Under the pieces are notes generated by a model that worked only from the letters and a program-made list of their open reading frames with translations, was not told the DNA's origin and made no database searches. Of a DNA stretch of 64,000 nucleotides, positions 12,641 to 26,679 are shown piece after piece. The stretch covers positions 682,001 to 746,000 of the forward strand of contig JACATO010000649.1 in assembly GCA_018389105.1 (NCBI GenBank). The letters are read 5' to 3'. The DNA comes from Nautilus pompilius. Lineage: Eukaryota > Mollusca > Cephalopoda > Nautilida > Nautilidae. Position 1 is the stretch's first letter. Each line of letters opens with the position of its first letter. Both the position numbers and the translations under genes were made by a program.

Positions 12641-15600
12641 GTTCATCATAGTTTTGTTTTGCTTGTATACCTCACTCGATTGGCTGAATGTGAGGACAGT
12701 GCCATTCCATGCGTGTTCAAGAAGCTTGTAGAGCTTCGCCAGAAACTACAAGAACTCTTTTGCTTAGTAGCAGGAGGCAGCCAGAAGCCAGAGTACCCAA
12801 AGTAAATTCGGGCCAGTACAAAGAAACAATGTTCCACACACAAAACATTGTCAATTGATATTGTACACTTGTTTCAACAATCCCACATTAGAGATTAACC
12901 CTGGGGAGGGGAGCAAACTGCTGCAGCCATCAGTTAAACTGAGCAGACCCCAAATCAAACTTGGCCCCCTCAGCCTTGGGAATCGAGAAGTTGGGCCACA
13001 TGCCATGCTATCCTTACACAAAATGTTGATAGTACACTGTCTGTCACCAGAGGACACCCTGGTCATTGGTCGAAGCCCTGTTGAGTGACCACTATGGCAC
13101 TTGTTTGTTCATACCCTGATGGAGGGACTATGAGATCATGATGGTACATTGGGAAAATTGCTTTCCCAGGTGCAATGCTGATCAGCAGTGCAAAACAAAA
13201 ACAACCTCACTGTTAATTGGTTTAAATAATGTGTAAAAAAAACGACGAGAGAAACCAAATGGTAAGGGTTAAAACTTTAGATATCTACCCTGGGGTCATT
13301 GATAGCCCAACCCTTTAAGAACTAAGAAATACTCTGGAAAGTTCTTTCCACAATGTAAATAGTTAAATTGCTAGAGGAGTTGGGGGGGGGGTAAAAATAA
13401 TGCATACATTCATAATTAATGATAATTTAAAATAGGAGGAGGAGGAGGAGAAAATAGATCTGAAGAAATTTGAGGAACATAAAGAATAGGTCAGGTTAGC
13501 TTAAAGAGTGGAGCACAAAGGAAAATGAAAAGATCAATGGTTTTAAGGGATGAGTGCAGATAAATAGATGCAGGGGAAAAGATGGTATTTTCGATGATTA
13601 TCCTAGTGGAAAATCATCTCCCTTGTGCCTCTGCCAATAATGCAAGCTGGAAAATCTGGGATGGTGAATACAGACAGTGCCGCCGTCACTGCCACGTGCT
13701 CATGGCTGGCAAATCTGGGCGCTTACAAGGAAATTTAACTGTCTCACCACCATCACCCCCAGCAGTGGCACAGACCTTGAGATTCGCAGGAGTGGGAAAA
13801 CAACAGAAGTACACAGAGGAGAAGGAAGCCTGAAAGTTCATTGAAAGCCACTGCCTTGAAAGAACTTTTTGATGGATGTACTCAGGGAAAGAGAAGCAGT
13901 GCACAAAGACAGACAACTTTTTAAATAAAGGAGAAAAAGATGGAAATAAAAGCCAACTCCCTAACAAAATGAACAAACTCTACTGGTGGTTAACAGAGAG
14001 GAAGGAAGTCTTTCATCTTTTATTGCGGTCCTTTTAAATCGTCTGTCGAATTCAGTTTTAAATATGTTAATTGAAAACGAATTAGTGACGGAATTGTTTT
14101 AGAGTAATAAATTTTGCGCGTTTTGCATCTTTAAATCTTTAAGGAGTATCGATTCTCAGTTTCTGCCCATTTCGAGGTAAAGGCCCCTAACTGTTTAGCC
14201 GGTATATTCACCCCTCCTACACTCACACACACCAGCAAATGTGTGGGTGTCTTGGCAGTTTCCTATCAGACGGACTGCTTCAATTATGTGAAATGTCAGT
14301 TTGGTGAGCCCACGGCACATGTTCGCTGAGTTGTAAGTACAACAATTATCATGTCAGTTCAACACTTGTAGTAATTCCATCTGCAACAAAAGACATGAGC
14401 TCTCTCACCTGGCAATTAGAATCAGAGGCCCCCACCCCGTCTTGTCAGCCTAGCCATTGCTTGCTCAGCCAAAAGTATTGTAATGATAGCATGCTGTAAT
14501 TGATGTAGAAAGTGTTGTCGAGTTCATGAAGTGCATCAACCAAAAGGTAATAGCTCTCCTTCACCTGGTTGCTGACCTTTCAGCCATCTGCATTTTTAGA
14601 TTTGATCTATGTTCTCGTCTGGACACTCAAAGGTCAGTTGGGATTTTACTTCTTTTTAAATCAATTATTTTCCTATCTAGAAGTCTGTCTTAATGTCGTC
14701 TACACCAATAAAACGGAAAATGAAGATCTGATAATTTATAAAACATAAAAATAATAATATATACTAGTAGCCATAAATACAGACTCAGCAACAAAGTGAT
14801 TCTACAATTATAAGGGAGAATATTTAGATTTTAAAAAAAAGATGGCGGGAGACAAGAGTTTAAGAATAAACTTTAAAAAGAAAATTATAGACTTTCTGAA
14901 GCACTTTAGGTCCTCAAACAGGAAACCAAACATAGAGTAAAAAAATGAAAGCAAACTCCTTGAGGGTATAACACGGTGATAATGAAGTAAAAATCAATGA
15001 CCTTGTTGCATGTTTTGACAGAATTAGTGATATTAAAAAAAAAAAAGAGAGGAAAAATTCTGTTAATTAATTTTGATTGTCGTCCTTAATCATTTGTCAT
15101 GAGTCCAATTTTTCCAAGATGGAGCTAGCTGCAGACAGCCTACTGGTGATTTGCAGGTCCAACAAGCAGAAGAGTGTCCACCCATTGTCTTCTCTTTTCC
15201 ATCAGTTCAGTGGTAGATCTTTTGGAGAAGATCACAGACTGGGTGGAGCCACTTAAGATCATGCACAGATGCTGGCCAGATGTGTTGTTGGTGTCCATTA
15301 CAGGTGGGCTTGAGTGTGGCTTGATGTGTTCCTATGTTTAGCATAATGTGTTAAGCGATCAGGCAGCTTAGGACATTCTGGTCCATGCCATTGGACTTTA
15401 CGTTGACCTTACTTCCTTAGCTTGCCATCACGTTTTTCTTTGCTTTTGACTGCTTCACTGCAAAACCAGTAGTGGCAGCAGTGCTCCTGCACAATAAGGG
15501 GTCACAGATTTGGAGAACTTGCAGTGTTAGGAATATGCTACAGTTGTCCCTGTAAAAAAAAAACATTCTCTCTGAAGGTTTTATAAAAAAGAAGAAAATG

Positions 15601-16000
15601 TCTGACAATATCAGAAGTTAAACTGGTTGGTCGTCTGACCATTTATCCATTTGGAGAGAAAACAATCTGTTGAAATAAATAGATATTATAAGAGGGGGGG
15701 TAATCACTCAGGTGTGCTTGACAGTATTATAATTTGATTAGATCTCCCTTTAAGCCACTCCCTGACCCAGGTGTGCACAACAGCATATATATATATATAT
15801 ATATATATAATGCAATCTGATCACCTTAGTATGCATAATGTAAGTTGAGATCACAAAGGCATAAATAATAATCAAATAAAATCTAATCATTCAGGTACAC
15901 ACAATAATAGTGTAATACAATTAGAAATCACCAGTGTAAACAACATCAAAGAATACCGAGCTAATGCGATATACAACGAAAAGGGGATTTTCCTAAACCA
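12641..16000. other. non-coding stretch, possibly with old unidentified repeats
   Basis: Holds a (GGA)n run near 13435 and a (TA)n run at 15785-15809. Segments at 12650-13100 and 15100-15420 have longer GC-balanced sequence that resembles decayed interspersed repeat, but no family motif could be read. Confidence 0.4.
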
Positions 16001-16368
16001 TCACAAATACACACCCCCCCAATTTACTAATGGATAAAGATCCTGGTTCCCGCTCCAGTGTTTGTGCCATACTGACTTCAAACTACCGTATCCTCTCTGC
16101 AAGCTTTCTAAAAATTCTTTTAACACTTTTTTTCCCTGCTTATCCACACAAAAAGGAAAAAAAAGGGGGGGGATGGGGAGGAGGAGGAGGAGCATATAAA
16201 CCCTCCCTGATTTTCAAATTAATCGTATTCGGCCAAAAATGCAATACAATAGAAATTCCGCGTTTTAAGTGGGATGTGGTCTCGCAGTAGCCCAGCCAGC
16301 AGGAGCTTCGGAGGAGGACGATGATGACAACCAAATGTCAATGTAAGCAATGCCACAGGTATGTATAC

Positions 16369-16532
16369 CTGATGGTGAAAGATAATCCTCTAATCCTCAT
16401 GGAACTGGGCAGTGGAGCAAGAAAACCATCGCCGCTGGTCAGTTCCCTACCCACACGGCTCAAAGAGCAGCAGAAGTCGGGAATGTCATAAGTGCAGTAG
16501 GTTTTTGGAAGCTGCATGAATGCACTTGCCAT
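16369..16532 (-). CDS. candidate first coding exon (exon A) of an unknown minus-strand gene
   Basis: Starts at an ATG in good context (AAGATGG, purine at -3) and is open for 54 codons to a donor ATCAG|GTATAC. The peptide has cysteines at residues 13, 21 and 22 and no signal peptide or membrane segment. It leaves two bases of a split codon, which fits the one-base start of exon B at 9554. The intron would be about 6.8 kb and contain the SINE at 10.1 kb. Together exons A-D would encode about 236 residues. This is an inference from open frame, splice signals and phase. No homology is known to me. Confidence 0.3.
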
Positions 16533-16539
16533 CTTAAAT

Positions 16540-19500
16540 CCAGTGTGCGACTGGAGAAACCAACTTCTCGGAAACCTCTATTTTCTTTAATTCGCAGTTA
16601 TAGGCAAAGTTAAAAAGAAGATTTCTTAAAAATCTCTTTGCTAAGGTGTTTTTTTGAACTGCGCTGTCCGTCACCGACCAGCGGATACAATACCCAGAGT
16701 GAACGCCCAGTCACACACTGCCAAGACAATGCAAGCCTGCTTCTGAAAGATGGCTATACTTAATAATTAAGCAGGCAGCCTCACTCCCATAACCATTGGT
16801 TTCCCGTGCAAATTTCTGTGACATGTCAACCGTGTAATGGCTTCTGAAGCGTGAGTTTTAATAATTAAAACTTTATCTGTCACACGGTGTAGTTCGTTTA
16901 AATATACGACTCCTGTTCTGATGCAAGCTCCATAATTTGCTTCAGTGGCCACAGATGAAATAAATGCCATGTTACTTTTGAAAGCAAGCATTCATTATTT
17001 CAATATTAAATGAAAATCCCCACACATTAAGCTAAAATTTTATATTTATGGAACTTCATACAGAAAAGCTGTGACCATTTATAGCTTTTTGTTATCAAAT
17101 GATATTCATGTGTAATGTTATTTATCTGTGCTCTTACTAGTTACCTTTTCCTATGATGTAATGGTTCCCTTTACACCTGAGAATAATCAATACCATTTAT
17201 GGTAGATGAATGCAGATCCATACAATGTAGGACTAGCTTCCATTGTATGCATTACATACTAAATACAATCATCAACAATAACAACAACAAAAAAGATGGT
17301 TAATTAAGACACAAACCTATGAATATTTCGAACTGTAGCTCCAATTGTTTTTTTAACCAAACCAGGCACAAACCCCAGCCATAAGAGGAGCAAAAGCATA
17401 TATGGGTTAATGAAAAGGATACATTTTTTTGAGCGCTCAAATGGAGCTGGACCCAAATGTTTCCCTACTATGAAATTTTGTAGTTGCACCTTTGAGGTCC
17501 AAATAAGATGTCTGAAATCTTGGTGGTATCTCCCCCAAAAAGGAATAAATAGGGGTAAATGATTTAAACTAAATGTTGTGAGCCCCTCGTGGATACAAAT
17601 GGGTGACCTTACCTCATAGGTAGCCTAATGTGATCAAGCAGCATGCGATCTCTCTCTGAGCTGGAAATATTATTTTTAAGCCAAAAAAAAAAAAAAACCA
17701 AAACATTTACCAGAGCAGAGCAAAATAATTAAAGATTTAATTTCATGAAGAAATTTGGAAGAACAGAAGAAAGTGAAGAACCCATGGCAATCCCATGACT
17801 TTGAATATAAAGCACACATCAAAGAAAATTATAAATTCATGCTTCAATGACTTGACAGCATCCAGTGAACCATGACAGTTGGTACATACAGCCATGGTGT
17901 GGCATGATCGAAAGGTATACCTGTAAATACCAAAAGTGGCATCAGAGAAACACTTGCTCAGATTTTAAGCTGTGAAGAAGTTATAGGGTGGCAGTTGCAT
18001 TAACTTAACCAAATATAATAAAACATTAATTATGAGCGCTGGCGGCTGACAAATATCATCTCCAAGAAAGTCTTCGTTTGCATAGTTTAGTCAAGTCATG
18101 AGGATGTCTTATCTTTGACCAAACTGGCCAAGGGGATTCATGATCAGAATCAAATATCAACAAAAGGCATATGCAAAACAAGTCTCCATCTGCTAAAGTT
18201 CCCAAAACTTTCAAATTTCTGACAACCCCTTGTGAAAGATATTCTAGCCGTTAGCCCCAAGAAAAACTTTATACTTATAGGTCACCATTTAAAATAATGT
18301 GAACTTTCATTGCGAATGTCATTAATGTAGTCAGCCTTGTCAAGAATGACTGTTGCAATGTCTTTATCAAAGCATATAAGGTCTAGCCTTTAGGGATGGG
18401 AGAAGATGAGATTATCTGGAGAGGTTCATCAGGACAGGAGATTCAGATTGACAAGTCAAAGAATTTTCTTGTGTGTGTGTGTGCATGTGTATTTTCCTTG
18501 TCACATTGCTGGACATGCTTGACAAAAGTAATGGAACTGTCTGATGTTTCAGGGAACTCAGACATCACAATGCAACAAATAAAAATTCACCACACTGTAT
18601 TTCCTTATTTTCCATCTTGCCTCCCCTTTTTTTTTTTTTTAGTTGGTAAAGAAAGTTAATAGATTGGGGCCCATAATCTGACACCATTAGCAGCGCACAG
18701 AGTTTCATTCACAGCAAGTAATCACCACTGAGTTGTCTGTGTACCGTTCAATTGTAGATCTATTCACTACTCTGATGCCAGGTATGCACACCTATATAAC
18801 CAATACGGATTACCTGCATTTTTCTCCTCCATAAATACATCACGCATAATAGTGCCCAGCCGCTGCTGTTGTTGTTGTTTTCTAGCTATGTATACTCAAC
18901 TGGATTCCAGCCTCTCTTTTCCTTCAGTGATTAGGTAACAAAAAAAGACAAACACAAACCAGAATGCGACTTCTACTTTATTGGGCAGCTCCAATAGTTG
19001 TAAAAGCAGAATCTAAGCAATTATCCGACACATTTAATAGAAGCAACTTCATCCATCTCCTTTCTATGCTTAACACACTTCTCTGTGAAATGAGTACATT
19101 GTACATGCCAAAAAGGTAAGCTGGGTACTTCAACCAAATAAAGTTTTTTTTTTTTTTTTCAATGAATAACACGCACCTATCGACAAATGGTACATCTGCA
19201 ACGATGTTCTTTTTATGTGCGTTGTCCAAGACCAGAGTTTATTATTTAGGAAAGGTTAATTAGTGAGGTAAGCCAGCCCAGGGACATGAGATTTATTGTC
19301 TGGACCTTAGCTTGCATAGCCTCTTAATGCCAAAAAAACAAATTCAATAAAGCACCAAGCAGGTCTCCATCCATCTTTCGGAGAAAGGGGCAAGCTCCGA
19401 TCGGTTTACTTCGGTCTGTGGCTCTGGCTACCTGTCCCATGACAGGATCTATTCAAGCAACAAACAATCACCTGCCCCTCCTGTCACTTTCAACAGGAGG

Positions 19501-20428
19501 AGGGGGGAAGAAGAGAAGATGTCAACCTTTGAAGCATTCAGGCCACTTGTTCGGCACTTAAGGCAACGGAGACATCCTGTCCTGCTTCCTGGCGGACGGC
19601 ATGCACCATTTTGATTGCTCCTGATCCGTTACCGCCTCCCTGGAACCCAATGGGTATCCTCTGGTGTTATCGCACCTACGATCTTGTGGTGGCAAGGTGC
19701 GACACACCGCTTTTCTCCAGACTTTTAGTCCTGGATTGACTGACGAACTCTAAAATTGTAAATGGAAAAAAAAACAAAACAAAAAGGAAGGAAACAAAGC
19801 CATTCGATGTTTGCAGAATATTCAGACCATTCAGCCACTTTACCTCCAGGCCATACCTGCGCCTTGATTCCTTCCATTAACTGATGAAGTTCTGCATCAA
19901 AAGATTTTTCACTTAGTTTAATTCCATCACTGTAAACAGTCCAAATATCCACCAAGATCATTACATCTAACTATCAGTGCAACCCATTTCTCAGTAATTG
20001 CTCCAGAGTAAGACCACAAAACAATATGGCTGCATATACGTGTGTCAACACACTTGTGACATTAGGCTGGACCGCATAGGTTCATATGGATTTTGATAAT
20101 TGCTACCTTTTAACGATTTCTCTACAAAAAAGCTACAAAATGCAATATGTCAAGAACATTTAATTAATTATTCATATTATAAATTTGCCAGTTAAGTATT
20201 TTAGTGTTGAAGCCAAGCTATAAATAGTAGAAATGTGTCATAACAGTAATGTAATCTGGATATAATAATGTAAATAGCTTAAATATCGGATGGTGTGCGT
20301 TAAAATTTGATGTTGATATCCAACAGCATATCTTTATATCTTTGAAAATCATAACAATACTTTATCATGACTATATCCTTGCAATGACATAATGCCATGA
20401 TATATTGGTTCAATAGGTATCTGTTTAC

Positions 20429-20461
<33 letters not shown>

Positions 20462-23320
20462 GTGCAAGGCAGGTATTATTACCTGAAACATTTATAAACC
20501 TAATTAAACAAATGGCAAATGGGATTTAATGTTTTCCAGTACAAATAATCAACAACAACAACAAAAAGATAATAAACAAGTGATATCTGAGGAGATGCAA
20601 CTCTAAGTGTTTCATCTTTGATAGTTAGATGGAATGTAATGCAGGTAGATATATAAGTCCGACTGGCTGAAAATTGCTCGCGTTTATTCTTGTTAAAAAT
20701 TCTCTTAAGGGAGAAATCATTGTCTAACCATGTGACCTTGATCAACAACAACATAGTACAGCATCCAGGAAGTCTAAGGGAAATCATATCTGACATCAAG
20801 GTGTTAATGCTTAATTACATTCATAAAGTTTTATAAAAAAAACACAATAAACAAATTAAGAAAATAATTAGCTTTTTATTTATTTTATGAACACTGTATT
20901 TGTGTGATGATAATCAGAGCCATTGGTTCATTTGCACCTACAATGATAAACCAGATTATCTGTGCTACTCGGTCTTGTGGAAAGGTTTAAATAAAAATGC
21001 TACAGTAAAATGCAAACAACAACAAAACAAAGTTCAGAATTCTACATTTTTTTCCCCCCTTTCTGATAAGTAATGTCTTCCAGTAGACAAAGATTCATTC
21101 TTTACAGACTGCCCACTATCAAGCTCTGAAAGACCAATTTTAAATGGCATACATGTGGCAGTAAATATCAAGGACAGTAAATCACATTCATAGCCATTTC
21201 TCTTCCCAGGGGAGGGGGGGGGCTTGCATAAGCCACGATGGCTTTCTGCCTCCTAAAGTAAAAGAGAGAAAAAAAAATGTCATGTAAGTCGGTTTCTTGT
21301 TTCTTTGACAAGAGGATAAAGACGCCAGGTTTAAACCCCAGTGGTTTTGAAGTAATAAAAGAACCTACTGTCAGCCAGAAGAAATCAGAATGTTTGCCTG
21401 AAACAGTAACTCTGCCATCTTTATTTAAGAAATTGCTTGCCTTTTTCACGAAATACAGGCCATGAGCCAATAATTTGAAGAGCAAAAATCCATAGTCGTG
21501 GGTTTCGAGTGTTCACATGTTGGAGATAAATTCTGGAGCATTGGGCTCTGGCTGGCGTTGTCACCAGTCAGCCATGTCGGAAGCTTTTTTTTTAGACAAA
21601 GCAGAAACCATCATTTTAATTCCACAAGCACAGTCCAGTAATTTTCATGTTGAATCTCTGAGTGTTTAATTTGCAGGGGTGGAGGTATGGGGCACTGTAG
21701 CCAGGTAGGTAGGTGCAAGCACAGCACACCTTGACATGAGGACAGACCTCAACCGATGAAAATTTCTATGCAACCAAAACGGCAGGTGCGTGTGTAAGAA
21801 AAGGTGGTGGAAGTGAGAGGAAAGGAGGAGAATGTAAAATGTAGACAAAATAATCAGAAGTAGTGGGTTCTTTATCTTTTGTTTTTGCACGAAGCTGCTT
21901 GAGATGGGAAAATGAACACAATGGCTGAAAACCAGGGTTATGAATGGTGACGCTATTTAAACAAACAATATATATATATATATATATTTAAGTGCAGATG
22001 AAGGGAAGGGTTGTCGACGTATAAAGCAATTGGAACATCGCTTTATAAAACCAGTCTGCCAGATGATAATGGAATTTTTGTTTCTCGCAAAGACAATAAA
22101 GTCAGAGAAGACACAAAAGGCCCAGAGGCAAACAACAACCTACTATGTGACTGCTGATGCTGCAAGACATGTTGTCCAGGGGTGAATAACTCTTCCAGCA
22201 CTAAAAATCGAGATGAAAATGGGAAAGTTAGTCAATAATACTTGTGAATGAAATCAGATATCAAAAACAAATTTTAACAAAAGAAAACAGAATTCCTTTA
22301 AAATAGTCAATGCCCAACATACTTATGATATAACATTAGAAAAAAAAAGGGTATCTAAAAGAAACAGACAAGTAAATAATGGCAAACAGCTGGGTAATCA
22401 ACAGCAATGTCCATTACAGCAAGAACCGAGGCTAATTTTATCGGAAACTGGGGGAGGGGGGGGGACCTGCAGGCAGTTTCGAAGATTTGGAAAGTCCGAA
22501 ATGAAACGAAGACTCTTGTGGAGAGTCCGAGCCACAGTTAGCTGCCCTTGGTGGGGATTTTCCAACACCAGGGCTAAGCCGTCCAGTCTCTGATAGACGC
22601 AAACCACTTCTATGCACAGCACCGCGGCGGCAGTCACGAAGGGTTGGGGGTGGTGTGTGTGTGTGTGTGGTGTGTGTGTGTGTGGGGGGATCTAAAGCAA
22701 AAGTAGTAGCACCAGAGAACGTTCCGAAATATTAAACGTGTGTTCCATAATCGATTTCTCTATATTTTTGTTGTTTGTTTTTTTTTGGCTGGTGGATAAT
22801 ATAACAAAAAAAAAGAAAAAAATTGCATAAGAATTTCAAAAGATTGATTTAAAATCACCAGCAATGGGAAAAAAAGGGGGGGCAGGGGGCAGTTTGACTG
22901 TAAATTTCAAAGCCAGGTGCAAAGTTTCTCAGGAATTAAAAAAAGATGATGATGACTGAAAACCCTCGGTGCTGGCAGCTGGTCTGGTAAGAACTACATC
23001 TCGTGCACTGGGGAAAAACTTCAAAGGATTTTGTTTAAAAAACCAACAAACAAAACCAAATTATTCGATTCGATATTAGGGAAAAAAAAAAATTGCTTTA
23101 GAGCAAGAAATCCTATATAACTGATAAATGGATTCGGCCATAATTATCCTCCTCGGGTCTGAAGCTTAACCCTTTCTGCGTAGGTCTTAGTCATCCAAGG
23201 GGGAAGCAACAATATTTTAAAATATTATAATACCGTGAAACTAAATTTGCAATGTCTCTCGAAGAAAACAACAAATTCTAATTAAAATTTCTATAAAAAC
23301 ATAAATTTTTAAACTCTTAG
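16540..23320. other. AT-rich non-coding stretch with microsatellites
   Basis: No supported gene. Contains (AAT)n at 20430-20461, (TA)n at 21968-21988, GT/TG repeats at 22652-22684, and several poly-A runs. Short open frames on both strands are frequent but lack paired splice sites or motifs. Confidence 0.5.
22652..22684. repeat. (GT)n microsatellite
   Basis: Two GT blocks separated by a GGTG break, followed by a G run. Confidence 0.85.
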
Positions 23321-23327
23321 TTTTTTC

Positions 23328-23328
<1 letters not shown>

Positions 23329-23358
<30 letters not shown>

Positions 23359-23360
23359 TA
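23329..23360. repeat. (ATT)n microsatellite
   Basis: About nine ATT units passing into ATTT units. Confidence 0.85.
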
Positions 23361-26360
23361 TTTATCTAGGTTTCTCCCCCCCCCCACAAAAACTCAACAA
23401 AAGTAAAATGTCTAATTAATAGATTCTTCAGCTGTCCAACATGTTCACCAGACCCAAACCCCTCCCCTAGTCATCTAGTCATGAAGGGAAAGCCTTGCAG
23501 CACTGCCAGTGACTCTCCTGTAAAGTTCACGAAGGCCCTTTAGCCATAGGAGACCAAGTTCTTGGCGAGTTTGCCACATGGAGACTCATCGCAAGGGTGA
23601 GAGACCAGGCTATAATTGCCACCAGAGGGCACCAAAGTGCGTGTTGACGACTCCCGAGAACTTCCACAGAAATCTTGGCTTGGGTCGTCTGTTGGTAGTG
23701 GATTACTGACATGCAATGGAATGGCATTCGTTGATAAGCATTCAAGAAAGCAGGGAGGGTTTCCTACATTTTGCCACCAAGTAAGTTGTCACCATTTATT
23801 GTCCATCAGCAGGTTTTGCACAAGGAAATTGAACTCAGCCACCAGCGAACATTTGTTTGCTACCCGCATGTGGCAGAGACATGAATAATGCTATTACTCA
23901 GCTCTGGTCCCAGGCTAAAAATGCACATCCAAAGTTAGATATCTACAGAAACAATACATGTCTTCAGGTTCTGTTTATTTTTTACTTTCTTTCCTAAAAT
24001 ATTTTTCTTTTAAAAAATAAACAATTAAGCTGAGACCTCATCTTTGTTAGATCATGTTCATACCTATAAGTGTGTGCGTATGCGTGTGTGAGTGTGTGTA
24101 AAGATATGCAGGAGAGTTGTACTAATAGTAAAAAAAAAACTGCAGTTTGGACAAATGGGATTTTATTCACTCAACATTGTAATATTGGAACAAACTCAAA
24201 AGAAATAGTGCACTACTTTATACATAATCCCCTTTCCTGGAAACATGCTTTTCCCATCAGTTTCCAGATGGCAAATCCCATTGTGAGCAATTGTTCATTG
24301 CACATTTGGACCTGATGCCTCAAAGCACCTCAGATGGCAGCATTCACTGGGATTTGCGGCTAGAAACCATTTTCTTTTTTGTGAGAATCGCCATCACAGC
24401 TCTCTCTCTCTCTCTCTCACTGAATTAATGCACTATTCATGGCAGACTCCATTTGCAATGGCTGCTGTGCTGCTACCTATGGAGTAACACTGATAATAAT
24501 GATGTACAGTGAGTCAAGACAAACTTCATGTTATGTGAATAAAATTACAGATTTGTCCAAATAATGGTTTTCTGTAATTAATTATGGCTAATTACTCTCA
24601 GTATGGCCAAGTGTATGTACATCCTGTACATATGTACACATACACACTCGTACTGGCAGTTGGTTTTGAGGTATTTATAAACTATGAAGCAGCTTTAAAC
24701 CGATTAAAAGAGACTTAACTAAACTGCAATGTTTCATTTATGTATTTTTTAAACAACTGAAACTGTTGGGTCCATTGTCATCAAATAATCTGAGAACTGA
24801 TTTCTTCCAACATTGACTCACTGTAATTAGACGGCTCCTCTCGCCATGGGTCGGAGCTCGTGGTAGTCCAATATCTACATATAAGGGAATAGACCCTCTG
24901 AATAATTTAACTTCGTTGATTATATATTTCTGTTGTTGCTGTGGTTTGCTGCATTAAAGTAACTTACATCAATCAGTTTTTACCTTCTGGCCGGAAAAAA
25001 GCAACAAAAACTATCATTGTTTCATTTACAACATGCACACGTGTGCATGCCCCCCTCCTCTCTCTCTCTCTCTCTCCCTACATTACACACGTCAAGATAT
25101 GATTCGCTTTCCAACATAACCTGAGATACTAAACAGGGTGGTGAGTTGCAAGGTTTCCCTGCCACAGATGTGTAGCCACCAGCAAGCCAATACTTCTCGT
25201 ATCAAATGTTATTAACTTTATATCACCGGACTGGCGCTTTAAGCAGTTTGTACTTAAATATTAAATTGCGATCAAAGTTATTGAACGCCTTCAAATATGA
25301 AATTTTCCGCCATGGCCCTTGCGGCGGAACTTTGTAATATACGAGCCGTAGGTGGCAGGTGAGCATGGGACAGTAAAGCGAGAAATTAATTGGAAACCAT
25401 GTGAAACTTTTCACTCACAGTTGGCACGTAAAATTAAAAGGTTACTCCCCCCCCAATTATAATGACTTTTCATCTCATCACATGCTTTCTGAGTTTCCAC
25501 TCAGATTTGTTCTTCTTCTTCTTGTTGTTGTTGTTTTTTAAACTCTTAAAATATTAACTCTGCATCAAGATTCTGTGATTTGAAATTTAAAAAAAAAAAA
25601 AAAAAAAAAATAAGATTAGTTTGATAACTTCTTGACTCCCCGTAAATACTAAACCAAAGGTTATATATAAAAAGGGCACCCAGGTTTAAAAAAATAAAAA
25701 AAAAAACACAAAAAGGGGGGTCATGAAAACAATTTCCCAAGCTGTTCACCCTGCTGCTAATTCATTTCGTTCGACGATATATTTTCTGCTGTCATACCGT
25801 ACTAATATCTGAGCTAGTTTATAATTATGACCTTTAGTACCGAGCCACAGAAATCTGTACCTGTCCAAAAGCACTAGTTATTTTATGAACCATTATTAGG
25901 CCTGCTCTGAGATGTCTAAATTTCAAATACTACAGATAAAACAGGTGGAGGGCTTATATTTGGGTATATGCCAACTGGCTTATACTCAGATATAAGCCTA
26001 ACGTGTAAGCCAGTCTCATGGCATGCATCATTTGGTTAATGATGTGGCTGATGAACATTTTGCCGAATTCAAATTCCAGCTACATGGCCGTGTGAACATC
26101 CATGCAGCTTTGTTACTTCATACCACCTGGCTGAATTTAATCAACACCTTCCAATTATACAACAAAGACTGCTTTGTGCTCTATCCTTTTGTCAGGTTGT
26201 GATTTTTTGCAGGTAGACTAATTCCGGATAGTTTGCACAGCAATCTAGAAAACCGAACTGTTTTCTGTTGCTCATTCGAATTTATCAGCTTGCTCACCTT
26301 GCAGTCGATTAAAGATAAATGCTAAAAGTTTGGTTGACTTACACCTGTATATTTTAGCTG
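23361..26360. other. non-coding stretch with a TAATTA cluster
   Basis: Nothing coding is supported. A group of homeodomain-type TAATTA cores lies at about 24573-24597. A long poly-A run is at 25589-25610. (CT)n runs occur near 24400 and 25060. Confidence 0.5.
24573..24597. promoter_or_regulatory. possible homeodomain-type binding cluster
   Basis: GTAATTAATTATGGC then CTAATTAC puts three TAATTA-type cores within about 25 bases. Such cores are the known recognition sequence of many homeodomain proteins. In AT-rich DNA they also arise by chance, so this is only suggestive. Confidence 0.2.
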
Positions 26361-26362
26361 CC

Positions 26363-26660
26363 AGGCAATGTGGCTCAGTGGTGAGTGTGTTGGCCCCAGG
26401 ACTTAAGGGTCCTGGGTTCAATCCCCACTGCTGGCGCATTGTTGTGACCCTTGAGCAAGGTACTTTACTGGCACTGGTCCAGTTGCTGCTTGGGAGTGGC
26501 CTGTGTAGGCACTCAGACAGAGGAACCAAGGGTGAGGGATGCTCTATAGCCATGACAGAGGTAAGTCTCCTACGACAAGGAAAAGTCAGAAGAATAAACC
26601 ACTGCTGAAGACAGATGCACTGGGCCAGAGTGTGTAAAACGACGGTGCAATGCATCTCAC
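26363..26660 (+). mobile_element. tRNA-derived SINE with intact A and B boxes
   Basis: A perfect A box TGGCTCAGTGG is at 26371-26381 and a B box GGTTCAATCCCC at 26415-26426, with tRNA-like spacing. The body begins with GTGACCCTTGAGCAAGGTAC, a wording like that found in conserved SINE bodies of fishes and other animals. The 3' part runs to about 26660 and ends in an AT-rich tail. It differs from the SINE at 10.1 kb and from the three copies at 5.7, 43.7 and 63.0 kb, so it is a separate family. It is not a functional tRNA gene, because the acceptor-stem halves do not pair and the element continues well past the tRNA length. Confidence 0.85.
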
Positions 26661-26679
26661 TCTTATGAAAAATGAGTGA

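Noticed and set aside
21305-21420. GGTTTAAACC as a B box of a SINE
   Set aside because: The site is palindromic, the A box is poor on both strands and no shared body follows.
23690-23880. Possible further SINE with GGGTTTCCTACATTTT and a GAGTTCAATTTCC-like box
   Set aside because: Body-like and box-like parts are in conflicting orientation and order, so no element could be drawn.
26628-26643. GTAAAACGACGGT resembles the start of the M13 forward primer site
   Set aside because: Only about 13 bases match, and they lie inside the 3' part of a SINE with no other vector sequence near.
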